A DNA stretch of 39,034 bases from Pseudomonas sp. Ga0074129 (GCA_001465025.1 LNDO01000022.1:1-39034), one strand, 5' to 3'; positions 1 through 8,557 are shown, counted from the first letter of the stretch. A program made the numbers and translations. Notes: generated by a model not told the origin, from the letters alone.

Positions 1-270
1 GAGGTCGCTTTTTACGGCCAACTTGGCCGCTTCAATGGTGTCGAAAATCTTGTCAGCCGACCACGTTACGGTGGTCGCGCCATTGGTGGCGGCGTCGTCG
101 ATTGCGGCACCGGCTGAGCCAAGCGCCGCCTTCAGCTCATTGATGGCCGCAACCAAGTTGCCCTTGGCCACCGTGGTCAAGCTGGTGAGATCGCCCTGCT
201 TGGTGCGGACGTCTTTAATGTCCGCGCCGATGGCTTGAGCAAGGGCAATAATTTGGGTTTCGAGGCTCAT
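1..270 (-). CDS. Phage tail fibre/structural protein, N-terminal part (cut by window edge)
   Basis: The reading frame opens at an ATG at 270 and is still open at position 1, giving at least 90 residues. The protein starts MSLETQIIALAQAIGADIKD and continues with a helical, Ala/Lys-rich stretch. N-termini of this kind are common in small tail-fibre or tail-tip proteins of Pseudomonas siphophages, where this part probably anchors the protein to the tail tip. It is the last gene seen in the leftward late operon, 2 bases after the stop of the collagen-like gene upstream. The C-terminal receptor-binding part, if any, lies outside the window, so fibre identity is inferred from position and N-terminal style only. 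Confidence 0.6.
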   Translation of the reverse strand, partial: MSLETQIIALAQAIGADIKDVRTKQGDLTSLTTVAKGNLVAAINELKAALGSAGAAIDDAATNGATTVTWSADKIFDTIEAAKLAVKSDL

Positions 271-272
271 GG

Positions 273-536
273 TTAACTCCGGGCGAGAATGTAGTAGGCG
301 AGTGGATTGGGGATTAAGTCGTCGAGGACATGCAGGCCGCCGTCTGTTCCTTGTTTGAGCCGGTTGTCGATGTCCGCACTGATGATCGGGCGGCCGTCTG
401 AGCCTGGTGCGTTTGCACCTGGCGGCCCCGGCGGGCCCTGCTCGCCGGCGGCCACCAGCACAGCAGGTGCATGCTCAGGCTCAACGACCAGCGCAAAAGC
501 CTCAGCCGTGACCAGCACACGGGGGCAGTTAGTCAT
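273..536 (-). CDS. Small collagen-like tail-tip protein
   Basis: An 87-residue protein with a short collagen-like segment (GEQGPPGPPGANAPGSDG, about residues 32-50) followed by a polar C-terminus. Collagen-like Gly-X-Y stretches in phage structural proteins form trimeric stalks or linkers in fibres, and this fits its place among the tail-tip genes. Its ATG overlaps the stop of the upstream 194-residue gene by 8 bases, so translation is probably coupled. No enzyme motif is visible. A trimeric connector or fibre accessory is the likely role, inferred from composition and context. Confidence 0.6.
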   Translation of the reverse strand: MTNCPRVLVTAEAFALVVEPEHAPAVLVAAGEQGPPGPPGANAPGSDGRPIISADIDNRLKQGTDGGLHVLDDLIPNPLAYYILARS

Positions 537-1113
537 GGGTGACCTCCCGGCTCACCACCACCTCACCCTCGGCCCAGCGGGTTACGTCGCCATTACTCAT
601 GCTTAGCTCAAGGTCGTAGCTCCCCTTAGTCCATGCAATGGCCGCCGTTTCGGTTGCTGTGAGGGTGATGATCAAGCGGCCTGGCGCAGCAATCACCAGG
701 CGGCCGTTGTCAGTGGTCAGCTCCAGCAGCAGTTCGCCGCTGGCGTCACGGATATACATTCGGGCGGTGCAGCCGGCCAGGTCTACCGGCGGCTGGTAAA
801 CCAGCGTGCCGCCGCTGGCCGTGCGGCCGGTGCCGTTGAAGGCATTCAGCTCGAGGGTGTTGGTGTTGATGACCTTGGCCAGGTGGAACGGCTGGCGGGT
901 TTTGTCGCGGCTCAACTCGCCCCAACCGGTCACACCCTCAATCCAGATCGGCCAATCACCGATCAGGTCGTGATCGGTAACGGTGAGCAGCAGCGGTGCC
1001 GTGGCCTGGATAGCGGTGATGGGCTTGTACTCATACACCGGCTGCATCATCAGCAGCGGCTTACGCAGGGTGGCACCCTGGTTGATGCGCAGGTTTAAGC
1101 GAGCGGGCTGCAT
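529..1113 (-). CDS. Phage tail structural protein (baseplate/fibre-associated, unknown role)
   Basis: A 194-residue protein, beta-rich by composition. The C-terminal part (about 125-194: ARMYIRDASG, later YDLELSMSNGDVTRWAEG) resembles the short Ig/BppU-like domains often found in phage proteins next to tail fibres. The N-terminal part (about 30-120) looks like a separate beta domain. It lies just after an intrinsic terminator at 1129-1154 and has a GGAG-type ribosome site, so it can be translated independently of the gene upstream. It overlaps the collagen-like gene by 8 bases. No catalytic motif is visible, and the structural call rests on its place in the tail cluster. Confidence 0.55.
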   Translation of the reverse strand: MQPARLNLRINQGATLRKPLLMMQPVYEYKPITAIQATAPLLLTVTDHDLIGDWPIWIEGVTGWGELSRDKTRQPFHLAKVINTNTLELNAFNGTGRTASGGTLVYQPPVDLAGCTARMYIRDASGELLLELTTDNGRLVIAAPGRLIITLTATETAAIAWTKGSYDLELSMSNGDVTRWAEGEVVVSREVTHD

Positions 1114-1128
1114 AAATTCTCCAGGCGT

Positions 1129-1154
1129 AAAAAAGCCCGCACTCGGCGGGCTTG
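1129..1154 (-). terminator. Intrinsic terminator inside the tail operon
   Basis: Read on the minus strand, the stem is AAGCCCGC/GCGGGCTT around a 5-base loop, followed by six T. It lies directly after the stop of the 155-residue gene and about 15 bases before the next start. The 3' part plus the following ribosome site is identical over 22 bases to the same arrangement at 5875-5896. Confidence 0.8.
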
Positions 1155-1158
1155 GCAG

Positions 1159-1626
1159 TTATACCGGCAGATTTGAGTAGAGCGCCAGACGCTCCCAGGC
1201 CCAGAACTCGCCGTTTTTGTAGATGGCAATCCATACGCCATAAGGGGTGTAGTCTTTGATGTACATGCCTGGGCCGGTTGGCGCCTCTGCGGGCTCACCG
1301 TAACCACGTGTCACTGGCATTTCGCCCTGAATGGTGCGCAGCGCCCCGGCGGTCAGGCGTGCGCTGATCAGCTCACCCTCAAGCCAGTCCAGCGGGTCAG
1401 GCCCGCGCGTTACTGATAGCAGGCCTTCGCTGGTGTTGCTTACGCGGACCACTTCCCAGGCGGTTTCCATGCCTTCAACCACTCGGGCAAGCGTCAGCTC
1501 GTAGTAATCGCCGGCGCCAAGGCCAACCAGCTTGTCAGCCATTGCCGGTAGCACGCTGAGCGAAGTGTCAGCGGCGGCAGCATCGGCCAGCAGCGTGGTG
1601 CGCCAGTTATCAATAAACAGCTGCAT
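1159..1626 (-). CDS. Phage tail protein, unknown function
   Basis: A 155-residue soluble protein starting MQLFIDNWRTTLLADAAAAD. A segment near residues 80-95 (VTRGPDPLDWLEG) recalls the 'tRGqdgT' motifs seen in small phage tail proteins, although here it reads RGPDPLDW. The start is supported by AGGAGAAACC directly before the ATG, and this site overlaps the stop codon region of the gene upstream. The gene ends at the 1129-1154 terminator. It sits among tail-tip genes after the tape measure, so a role in tail-tip assembly is likely, but nothing in the sequence fixes it. Confidence 0.6.
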   Translation of the reverse strand: MQLFIDNWRTTLLADAAAADTSLSVLPAMADKLVGLGAGDYYELTLARVVEGMETAWEVVRVSNTSEGLLSVTRGPDPLDWLEGELISARLTAGALRTIQGEMPVTRGYGEPAEAPTGPGMYIKDYTPYGVWIAIYKNGEFWAWERLALYSNLPV

Positions 1627-1634
1627 GGTTTCTC

Positions 1635-3203
1635 CTAGAGCCAGCCTGTGATGGTGCGGCTTGGCATATCAACGGCGCGGGCAACTTGCCCTGTCATGGG
1701 GTTGAAGGCCACCACGGATACAACCCGGCGTAGCGTTGGGCTGTACCCGTTGCCGGCCTGCCAGTCTCCGGCTGTACCGGCTGGGGTGAGCGCACCACTC
1801 ACGGCGCATACGTCCGTATCGGTGCGAGCACTGGCCAAGGCCATGGCTTTGGTGCTGCCAGTCAGGCAAAGCCAGTTTTGCAGCAGGCCAGGGAATGGCG
1901 GCCGCGCTGGGGCGTAGGTCTTGGTGGCGTCCAGTGGAGAACCGGCCAGCACGTAGGCATCAGCAAATGAAGCGGCGCCAATCAGCGAGCCGGTCTGGGT
2001 GAACTCGGTATCACGCGCTTCGTCAGCCAGCTCGGTGGCGCTTTCTTGTATGTCCGTGGTGAAGGTGAAGTCAGCGCTTTCAAAGCCGCCGCTGAACGCG
2101 TAGTTGTACTGGTAGTCCAGGGCACCGAGCACGGCATAGCTGTACTCGCCGGTTACCTCAGCCAGGCCACGGTGCAGCCGCATGGTTGAGGTTTGCGTGC
2201 GCGTGGCCGATGAGATCAACCGCTTCACCCGGTAGCTGGAGCCAGCAAGCTCGGTCTCCAGGCTGGCCGTGCCGGTGGTCTCGGCCTGCCAGCTGCTGTC
2301 AAAGCGCAGGAACTCCACACCGCCACCAGCAAAGAAGCCGCCGACGATCTGCCCAGTACGGGACCAGCCCTCAGTGAAGCTGCCAAAGTGCGGCACCTGG
2401 TAGCCGCCGCGCCCAGCCTCTATGGTGTTGGTATCAGGCGGAATGGCCGCCGGCGTTACCTCTCCGGTGATGGCGTTCAGCGCGTAGTTGTAGCGGTCAG
2501 ACTCGCGCTCAATGGTCAGCGCCCCCAAGCAATCCAGCAGCCCAGCGGCCACGCTGTAGTTAAGCCCGTACAGGCCAGCACTTTCGGTAATGCCCAACAC
2601 CAGCACGGCAACGAAGCAGGATGTGTTGATGGTTGTCGCAGCGGAGTAGTACGTGGCCTGCAGGGCAACAAGCAGCTCACGGCCATCGGGGGCAATGTCC
2701 AACAGGCTGAGCTGCGTAGATGTGGCCAGCACAATGTCAAACTGGTTGTCCTGGTTGGTGATCAGCGTTTTATCGTCAAACACCAGATCAGTATCGATCT
2801 CCAGTGATGCCAGCAAATCGCCGCTCTCAAAGTCGCGCAGCTCGAAGCGGCCGATGCCGAACCAATCCAGCGACAAAAGCACTGAGCGATCAGCTACACG
2901 CGCAGTAAATACAGACTCCAACGGCATTAATCGTTTGCCGATCGACAGCCCGCCCGCAGCAATCAAACCTGCGGTTTGCGGTGGATCAGCCCGACCGATG
3001 TCCCACAGTGCCGAGTTGACCTTCGGTAAGTAGCGGGACCATTTGAACTCAGAGCCAGGCAGGCCAGGCAGCGGTATACGGTCGCGCCCATCCATCGGAT
3101 CAAGCCATTCACCACCGCTGTCGATGTACGCCAGGCCGTGGAATGGGTACGGGTCGACGGCATCAATGGTCAGCGGGTAAGGCCACTGGCCTTGAATGGT
3201 CAT
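1635..3203 (-). CDS. Large tail-tip/virion protein, unknown function
   Basis: A 522-residue protein starting MTIQGQWPYPLTIDAVDPYP. It is beta-rich, with many Thr/Ser/Gly and no membrane segment or recognisable enzyme motif. It begins within the last bases of the gene upstream (ATGA overlap at 3200-3203), so translation is coupled. Size, composition and place between the hub-like 576-residue protein and small fibre-base proteins suggest a tail-tip component exposed on the virion. It could be a receptor-contacting protein. I do not recognise the family. Confidence 0.6.
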   Translation of the reverse strand: MTIQGQWPYPLTIDAVDPYPFHGLAYIDSGGEWLDPMDGRDRIPLPGLPGSEFKWSRYLPKVNSALWDIGRADPPQTAGLIAAGGLSIGKRLMPLESVFTARVADRSVLLSLDWFGIGRFELRDFESGDLLASLEIDTDLVFDDKTLITNQDNQFDIVLATSTQLSLLDIAPDGRELLVALQATYYSAATTINTSCFVAVLVLGITESAGLYGLNYSVAAGLLDCLGALTIERESDRYNYALNAITGEVTPAAIPPDTNTIEAGRGGYQVPHFGSFTEGWSRTGQIVGGFFAGGGVEFLRFDSSWQAETTGTASLETELAGSSYRVKRLISSATRTQTSTMRLHRGLAEVTGEYSYAVLGALDYQYNYAFSGGFESADFTFTTDIQESATELADEARDTEFTQTGSLIGAASFADAYVLAGSPLDATKTYAPARPPFPGLLQNWLCLTGSTKAMALASARTDTDVCAVSGALTPAGTAGDWQAGNGYSPTLRRVVSVVAFNPMTGQVARAVDMPSRTITGWL

Positions 3204-3628
3204 GGGCCGAGCACCAGTTCAGGGAAGCGGAACACCACCACCGAGCCGGCATCGCCTTCCATGGTCAGCGACTCCAGCCTTCGCACGGCGAAGTAGCCGC
3301 TGCCGTCGATGGTTTCCAGGTAGATCGGGTCAGGCGAATACACGCGCTCAACCTCGGTGAACTCGCCATCAAAGCTGCCACCGGTTGCCGGCGGCTTGTA
3401 CGCCGCCCGCCCGCGTGACGCAGGAACCGCACCAACCGGCCGCACAGTGCGCAATGTGCGGCGCTGCTGCGGGGTACGCTGCAGGCGCTGCAAGTCTTCA
3501 ACCACTTGCGCGCCACGGCGTTCTGCCTCAAGGCGCTGACCTATGGCCCTGCGCTGCGCACCTGCCGTAGGTGCTCGCGTGGCTGCCACGTTCTCACGAA
3601 TGGCACGGCGTTCATCTGCAAGGCTCAT
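3200..3628 (-). CDS. Small Arg-rich tail protein, unknown function
   Basis: A 142-residue protein. The first 75 residues are very rich in Arg, Ala, Gln and Glu (for example QRRAIGQRLEAERRGAQVVE) and should form a charged helix. The last 60 residues look like a small beta domain (RLESLTMEGDAGSVVVFRFP). Start and stop both overlap neighbours (TGATG upstream at 3628, ATGA downstream), which places it in one translation-coupled tail block. The helical part could bridge neighbouring tail-tip proteins, but this is inference from composition. Confidence 0.55.
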   Translation of the reverse strand: MSLADERRAIRENVAATRAPTAGAQRRAIGQRLEAERRGAQVVEDLQRLQRTPQQRRTLRTVRPVGAVPASRGRAAYKPPATGGSFDGEFTEVERVYSPDPIYLETIDGSGYFAVRRLESLTMEGDAGSVVVFRFPELVLGP

Positions 3629-5358
3629 CAGTCAAGCTCCAACAGGTCAGTAGGAATGGCGACGCGGTACAGGTAGTCACCGGTTACCACGCGCTCGTCA
3701 CGCACGGCAGTCGGGATTTCAGCAGCCGGGGACACCATGTCCCGTGGAAACTGCGAAGGGCCGCCACCGGCATCGGCATTGCCTGAAAAGCCATCAAGCT
3801 CCGGGTCGTAATCAGGGCCGCCAAACACGCTTATCTGCGTGGGCAGAATCGTCGGGATGGCGTCACCCCCAGCAGCAGGGCTGTCGCTGGATGCAATGCG
3901 GGGCGGCACAACCAGGGCATCATTGGCGCCGCTGGCACCGACTGGCCGCATCACCGCAATGCTAAGCGTGGTTATGGCCAAGCCGGTGTCAGGGTCATGG
4001 GTGCCGGAAATGCGCCGACACTTGCCACGCGCTCTGACGCCCTGGTCGTTAATCTCAAGCGTGTGGCTAAGGTCAATGCCAAGGGCCATGCTGGTAGGCA
4101 CCTGCCATGTGACAGTTGCCTCGCGGTGCGACGCGATCAATTCAGCGTGTGAAACCTGCAGCCCGCAATTGATTGCCAGCGCCCGGCGCGCCTCGTCGTT
4201 AAGGTCGGTAAAGCCGCCAGAGCCGCCCGTGATTGGTTTTTGCTCCCACTGCTCAGCCTGCTCGTTTTCGATTTCAACTGAGTAGCCTTGGCGCTGCACA
4301 ATGCGCCCATCAACTTGCTGTCCTGCCTCAGTCGCCAGCGCCATCCTGTAAGTCTCGGTCACCGTCTGCACCCAGCGCCGCGCGCCGGTCCAGTCCGCGC
4401 CCAGCAACAGATCACCAAAGCGGTTGATCCACGGGTTTCCGTCGCCGCACGGGTTAGGCATGGTCAGCGGCAACTTGTAATACTGCGCACCAATCACGGT
4501 TTGGCCGTTACCTGCTGCCGATTCCTCAATCATGGCGATGGTGGGCAGCTCGCTGGGGAAGCCGCGCCAGTTACAGAATCCGGCAATGCCTCCCGTGCCA
4601 TCGGTTTCAGGGTGAACCCAGCTATAGGATTCGTTGCGCTGCCAGAGCCGCGAATAACGAAAGCTAACTTCAAGCTCAACCCGGTTGGTAATGGCGCGCG
4701 CCGGCGCGAGATCGACCTGCACAGACTGATCAATCGTGGTGCCAGGGCCAAACACAAAGTCAGGCGCGGGCTTGGCGTACCAACTGCTTACACGCGGCAC
4801 GCCGAACACATCACAGTCGAGGGCGGCCGTGCGTGAACTCAGGCGCTCAAGTGCGTAGTCCCAATGGCTGCGCCCATCAACCGGCTCAAAGACATCCGCC
4901 GACCACGTACCGCCAACCAGTGCGTCCACTTGGGCAACGGTCAGCGCCTCAACCCGCTGCTGTAATTGGTCACTGCACTCGCAGTTGAGTACGCGAACTT
5001 CGCTATTCCACTCAGGCTGATCAATCACACCTGTAAAGCGCCGCGCTTCGGTGGTCACCCCTTCGGTTGTGGTGATGTAGTCAAAGGTGACGGTGCGGCC
5101 TATCCAATCACTTGGCACAACCGGGCCGGGTGGCAAGTAGATCCCAAAGCCACCCACTGCTGCTGCACCCTCTTCGCGGTCGTAATCGATGCCGCCAACA
5201 AGCTGGGCGCTCACATCAACGCCACCAACAAGCACACGATCCAGCCACACATAGCCGATGCCCGCCAGCACATAGCCTGGGTCGGGTGGCGCTGGGGTGG
5301 CCGAGCCCGTGTCGCTGTTAAGCTCGATGCTGTTGAGCGGTTCGCCGTTTAACAACAT
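3628..5358 (-). CDS. Tail hub/tail-tip protein (central baseplate-like)
   Basis: A 576-residue protein. Residues 30-110 read like the first beta domain of a tail hub (LVGGIDYDREEG, RRFTGVIDQPEW, VLNCECSDQLQQRVE). The pattern of 'rFtGvId' followed by 'v.c.d.l..l' is typical of tail-hub or distal-tail families that close the tail tube. The middle part has many aromatic residues and no enzyme motif. The gene starts in a TGATG junction with the 169-residue gene and ends in another one. Position two genes after the tape measure agrees with a hub. The family assignment is by pattern only. Confidence 0.6.
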   Translation of the reverse strand: MLLNGEPLNSIELNSDTGSATPAPPDPGYVLAGIGYVWLDRVLVGGVDVSAQLVGGIDYDREEGAAAVGGFGIYLPPGPVVPSDWIGRTVTFDYITTTEGVTTEARRFTGVIDQPEWNSEVRVLNCECSDQLQQRVEALTVAQVDALVGGTWSADVFEPVDGRSHWDYALERLSSRTAALDCDVFGVPRVSSWYAKPAPDFVFGPGTTIDQSVQVDLAPARAITNRVELEVSFRYSRLWQRNESYSWVHPETDGTGGIAGFCNWRGFPSELPTIAMIEESAAGNGQTVIGAQYYKLPLTMPNPCGDGNPWINRFGDLLLGADWTGARRWVQTVTETYRMALATEAGQQVDGRIVQRQGYSVEIENEQAEQWEQKPITGGSGGFTDLNDEARRALAINCGLQVSHAELIASHREATVTWQVPTSMALGIDLSHTLEINDQGVRARGKCRRISGTHDPDTGLAITTLSIAVMRPVGASGANDALVVPPRIASSDSPAAGGDAIPTILPTQISVFGGPDYDPELDGFSGNADAGGGPSQFPRDMVSPAAEIPTAVRDERVVTGDYLYRVAIPTDLLELD

Positions 5359-5867
5359 CAGGCTTCCTCCCAGCTTAGGGTCCAGCTGTGTGCGTTGGCG
5401 CTTTGGTCTTGTGATTCGTCAGGCGGGTCGACCATCACCGAGTAAACCGGCATGGCCCACACCTGGTACTGCGTGGCACCCGGCACGGCGGTGACTGTGC
5501 TCACACCGGCCACAGTGCTGCAGGGTGTTGGCACCCATTCACCGCCCACCAGGGCAAGCGCCCACGGCTCTTGATCAGGGCGCGGGGTAAAGGGCAGCGT
5601 GTAGACCAAGCCAGTACCGGCAACGGTGCGCACCTTGGTACTGCGCAGCTCAAGCGGGCCGCTGAAGTCCAACCCGCCCCAAGCGGGTGGCATCCAGCCC
5701 TGCGCGCTGATGGTGCCTGCGCGCTTGCTGTATCGCTCCATTTTCACCAGCGTGCCGCCACTGAGCCGCACCGTGCCAGTGCCTGCAGCCAGCTTGCCGT
5801 CAGTGATAACGGGCGCGCCAGCGTGCAACGCGATCGGCAGGCCGCCGAGCATCAAAGGTACGGACAT
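5358..5867 (-). CDS. Tail protein following the tape measure, unknown function
   Basis: A 169-residue soluble protein starting MSVPLMLGGLPIALHAGAPV. It is beta-rich (SGGTLVKMERYSKRAGTISA and following). It is the first gene after the tape measure, where siphophages usually place the distal tail protein or a hub partner, and its small size fits that. The ribosome site GGAG lies 8 bases before the ATG and just after the 5885-5908 terminator. It ends in a TGATG junction with the hub-like gene. Distal-tail identity is a positional inference. Confidence 0.55.
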   Translation of the reverse strand: MSVPLMLGGLPIALHAGAPVITDGKLAAGTGTVRLSGGTLVKMERYSKRAGTISAQGWMPPAWGGLDFSGPLELRSTKVRTVAGTGLVYTLPFTPRPDQEPWALALVGGEWVPTPCSTVAGVSTVTAVPGATQYQVWAMPVYSVMVDPPDESQDQSANAHSWTLSWEEA

Positions 5868-5884
5868 TGAGGAACTCCAGGCGT

Positions 5885-5908
5885 AAAAAAGCCCGCGCGG
5901 GGCGGGCT
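5885..5908 (-). terminator. Intrinsic terminator after the tape measure gene
   Basis: Minus-strand stem AGCCCGC/GCGGGCT with a GC-rich 5-base loop and six T. It begins right at the stop codon of the tape measure gene. It shares a 22-base identical segment with the terminator at 1129-1154, including the next gene's GGAG site. Confidence 0.8.
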
Positions 5909-5909
5909 G

Positions 5910-7961
5910 TTAGGTGCGGCCAAACTTGCGGGCAAGGCGTTGCAGATTGAGCGCCTCGCCGGGGCTGGCGTAGACGTTCACGTTTTCGCCGCCCATGTTG
6001 ATGCTGAGGCTGCCAAGGTCGGGGAAGCTGGGGCCGATTGGCATGGATGCCACCGACTCAACCATGCCGCCATCAGCAAAACGGCGCAGTGGTATGCCGT
6101 TGTTGATAAGGTCGAGATAACCCTTGCCCAGCTTGCGCACGGCAGCGGCGCGGATCACGTACTCGCCATTACTCAGCAGTGCCGGGATGCTGTCACTGGT
6201 TCCGGTACCGGGGCCGCGCACGGGGCCGCCGGTTGCGAAGCGACTTGGCGGCGCTGGGTTATTCGGCACAAACACATAACCATCGGCGTCTGCCTCACCG
6301 GGTTGAGGCAGGTTTATGGTGGGTGTGACCACCAAGCTTTTGCTGAGCAGTGCACCCAGCTCGACCATCTGCGCCTTCGCGTTGGCCAGCTCTTCGGGCG
6401 TCATGCCGACGCTGATTTTCACGTCAGCCAAGCCTTTCAGCTTTTCCAGTTCAGCGGTGATGGCTTTTAGCTTGGCGTCTGCGTTGCTTTGCTCGATGCC
6501 GTTGGCTTCGGCCTCGATTGCTTGCAGCTCATTGGCAAAGCCTTGCAAGCCATAGGTGTTCTCGCCAGCGGCGGCCAACTCTTGCAGCATTTGCGCCGCT
6601 GCTTGTGCTTGCGTCCGCGCCCCTTCAAGGTCGCCCGCTTGCAAGGCATTACGGGCCGCAACCTTGAGCGCCTGGGCTTGGCCGTAGCTCGGGTCAGCAG
6701 TGCCGCCGCTTAGGCTGGCGCGCAGTTTGTTGTAGCGCTCATCAATATCTAGGCGCTCTTTCTGCAGCGCTTCCAGTTCGCGGTTGGCGTCGCGCTGTGC
6801 GCTGGTGAGCTTGCTGATTTCAGCCTTGGCGACCTTTGAAAGCTCGGTGTACGACTCTTTCATTTTGGCCGTGGCGGTGGCGGTAGAGTCGGCCATCCCT
6901 TCGCTGGCTTCTGCAACCTGCCGGCGCACGTCATTCACATTTGCGCCAACATCCTCATAGGTGCCCGCGTAAAGCTTTTTGATGCGATCCAGCGCCAAGC
7001 CCTGTTCGCGGGCGTTGTCTTCGCCAAGCATGCGCAGAATGTCGCCAGCCTGCCTGAACTCGCCATTGGCAACGGCGGCAGCAGCGGCAGCAGCACCCCC
7101 GATAAAGCGCCCAAGCGATCCGAATGCGCTGCCAACAATGATTGCGCCAGCAGCCAGGAACTTGAGGCCAAAGCCGAGCGCGCTGGCAACCTCTTTGGTG
7201 TACTCGCCTTCCTTGCTCACGTCAGCCAAAAGGCCGGTCATGGTGTTTAGTGTCGGCAGCAGTTCAGCGCTGAGTTGTCGGCCTGCACCCTCGGATACCG
7301 CGCCAAGGGTCTGCAAGGAATCGCGGAACTCTTCGGCGTCGCGCACCTGCTGGCCGCTCAGCACAAGGCCAAGCTCTTCAGCCTCTTTGCGCAGGGCTAG
7401 ATAGCCAGCAGCGTTGCCTTCCAGCAATGGCAGCAACAGCGTTGCGTCGCTGGCGATGGCTTCCATATAGAAAACCATTTCAGACTGGCTGAGGTTGGCC
7501 TTCTCCAAGCTGCTGACGTACAGGCCTAGCGCATCTGGCCCGGAGAGGTTGCGGAACTGCTCAGCCGTCACGCCAACCTTGGGCGCCACATTCTCGAAAA
7601 AGTCAGCCAGGCCGCCGCCACCGGTCTGCAGGAAGTCGCCCACCTTGTCCTGCACATCTTTGAAGATGTCGCCCAGCTTGTCCTGTTCAACGCCAACAGC
7701 CTTTGCGGCGAACGCCCAGCCTTGAAAATCCTCAGCAGCAGTGCCGGAAAGCTCAGCAAGGCGGCCCATTTGCGCGGTGGCAAGGGCAGACTCTTTAACC
7801 CACGTCGCCAGAGCACCAACAGAGAACACTCCAGCGAGGACACCCGCCGCCGCCTTGGCCTGAGTGCTAAAGCTGTTGAGCTGCTGGTTGGCCTGATCAA
7901 AGGCCGGCTGGGCTTTGTTCTGGCCCTCGATGACCAGCTGTGTTTTGACTCTGCCTGACAT
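5910..7961 (-). CDS. Tail tape measure protein
   Basis: A 683-residue protein that sets tail length and is carried inside the tail tube. Visible parts are an Ala/Gln-rich helical N-terminus, a hydrophobic stretch near 265-300 (LKFLAAGAIIVGSAFGSLGR), a long Ala/Glu/Lys helical region around 370-520, and near the C-terminus the common tape-measure segment GGPVRGPGTGTSDSIPALLS plus NGEYVI. By the usual rule of about 1.5 angstrom per residue the tail would be near 100 nm. Its ATG shares a base with the stop of the GT reading frame (TAATG at 7961). It is preceded by the chaperone pair G/GT, as expected for siphophages. Confidence 0.93.
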   Translation of the reverse strand: MSGRVKTQLVIEGQNKAQPAFDQANQQLNSFSTQAKAAAGVLAGVFSVGALATWVKESALATAQMGRLAELSGTAAEDFQGWAFAAKAVGVEQDKLGDIFKDVQDKVGDFLQTGGGGLADFFENVAPKVGVTAEQFRNLSGPDALGLYVSSLEKANLSQSEMVFYMEAIASDATLLLPLLEGNAAGYLALRKEAEELGLVLSGQQVRDAEEFRDSLQTLGAVSEGAGRQLSAELLPTLNTMTGLLADVSKEGEYTKEVASALGFGLKFLAAGAIIVGSAFGSLGRFIGGAAAAAAAVANGEFRQAGDILRMLGEDNAREQGLALDRIKKLYAGTYEDVGANVNDVRRQVAEASEGMADSTATATAKMKESYTELSKVAKAEISKLTSAQRDANRELEALQKERLDIDERYNKLRASLSGGTADPSYGQAQALKVAARNALQAGDLEGARTQAQAAAQMLQELAAAGENTYGLQGFANELQAIEAEANGIEQSNADAKLKAITAELEKLKGLADVKISVGMTPEELANAKAQMVELGALLSKSLVVTPTINLPQPGEADADGYVFVPNNPAPPSRFATGGPVRGPGTGTSDSIPALLSNGEYVIRAAAVRKLGKGYLDLINNGIPLRRFADGGMVESVASMPIGPSFPDLGSLSINMGGENVNVYASPGEALNLQRLARKFGRT

Positions 7962-8499
7962 TAACCAAACTCCTTGAGCAGGCGCTTGAAGCCCTTCTCA
8001 TCTGCTTGGCTGCCACGGGCAACCATCATGGCCAGCTTGGCGGCTTCTTTTTCCAGCCGGGCGGCGGCCTTCAAATAGAGCTCCACCTGGTCAAAGGTGT
8101 AAGTGCCGATTTGTGCGGGTGAATGGCCCGCCGCAATCAGGCTTTGCGCGACATAACCCCAGCCAGCCGGCTTGCCGCCTTGACCAGGGCTTGGTCGAAA
8201 AAACCGTTGTTGATTTCCACCACCTTCAGCATCAGCTCAAGGGCAACCGGTGTGGGCAGGCGTTTAATGCGCCAGGCGCTCAAGCTGGTACAGGTGCCCA
8301 AAATGCCCTGCAATGCGCCGCTGCTTTTGGCGTAGGCATAAACCGCTGCCGGGTTGCCAGCGGCCACCACCTCAATCAGCCCGCCAGCGGCTTGACCAAA
8401 GGCTTCGAAGTGTCGCAATTGCACGGGTTTAACCACCACTTGGCGCAGCCCAAGCATCAGCACAACATTGGCGGGGTAGAGAATTTTCAGGTCGCTCAT
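7961..8499 (-). CDS. Tail assembly chaperone GT, made by -1 frameshift
   Basis: This product starts with the G protein and shifts -1 at a TTTTTTC site (8197-8203). It continues in a frame that stays open to a TAA at 7961-7963. The fusion is about 179 residues: 101 from G and 78 new ones. The new part is helical and charged (GHSPAQIGTYTFDQVELYLK, then AAARLEKEAAKLAMM, ending KRLLKEFG). In lambda-type phages the GT form binds the tape measure with its T part and recruits tail tube subunits. The T frame has no good start of its own and ends one base into the tape measure ATG, which supports expression by frameshift. Confidence 0.8.
8137..8499 (-). CDS. Tail assembly chaperone G
   Basis: A 120-residue protein starting MSDLKILYPANVVLMLGLRQ. 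A longer frame upstream is open, but it runs back through the 8517-8539 terminator, so the ATG at 8499 is the sensible start. Small acidic/helical proteins directly before the tape measure are the G chaperones, made in excess over GT to coat the tape measure during tail assembly. The C-terminal third contains the slippery codons Phe-Phe at the frameshift site. Identity rests on position, size and the frameshift architecture. Confidence 0.8.
   Translation of the reverse strand: MSDLKILYPANVVLMLGLRQVVVKPVQLRHFEAFGQAAGGLIEVVAAGNPAAVYAYAKSSGALQGILGTCTSLSAWRIKRLPTPVALELMLKVVEINNGFFDQALVKAASRLAGVMSRKA
8197..8203 (-). promoter_or_regulatory. -1 ribosomal frameshift slippery site
   Basis: On the minus strand the heptamer is T TTT TTC in the G frame (codons TTT TTC after GGT), a classic X XXY YYZ slip site. 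After a -1 slip the frame is open for 78 codons to the tape measure start. The G frame stops 58 bases downstream of the site, at 8137-8139. Confidence 0.8.
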
Positions 8500-8516
8500 G
8501 CTTTCCTCGGGACAAT

Positions 8517-8539
8517 AAAAAACCCGCCGAAGCGGGTTA
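8517..8539 (-). terminator. Intrinsic terminator after the zinc-ribbon membrane gene
   Basis: Minus-strand stem AACCCGC/GCGGGTT with a 4-base loop (TTCG on the transcript) followed by six T. It separates the moron-like gene at 8558-9025 from the tail chaperones, so it marks that gene as a separable unit in the tail operon. Confidence 0.8.
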
Positions 8540-8557
8540 TCGTTTTCTTTGGGCCAG

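Noticed and set aside
2388-2807. A 139-codon plus-strand frame over the tail gene
   Set aside because: Antisense to the 522-residue tail protein with no ribosome site, no motif and no operon partner.
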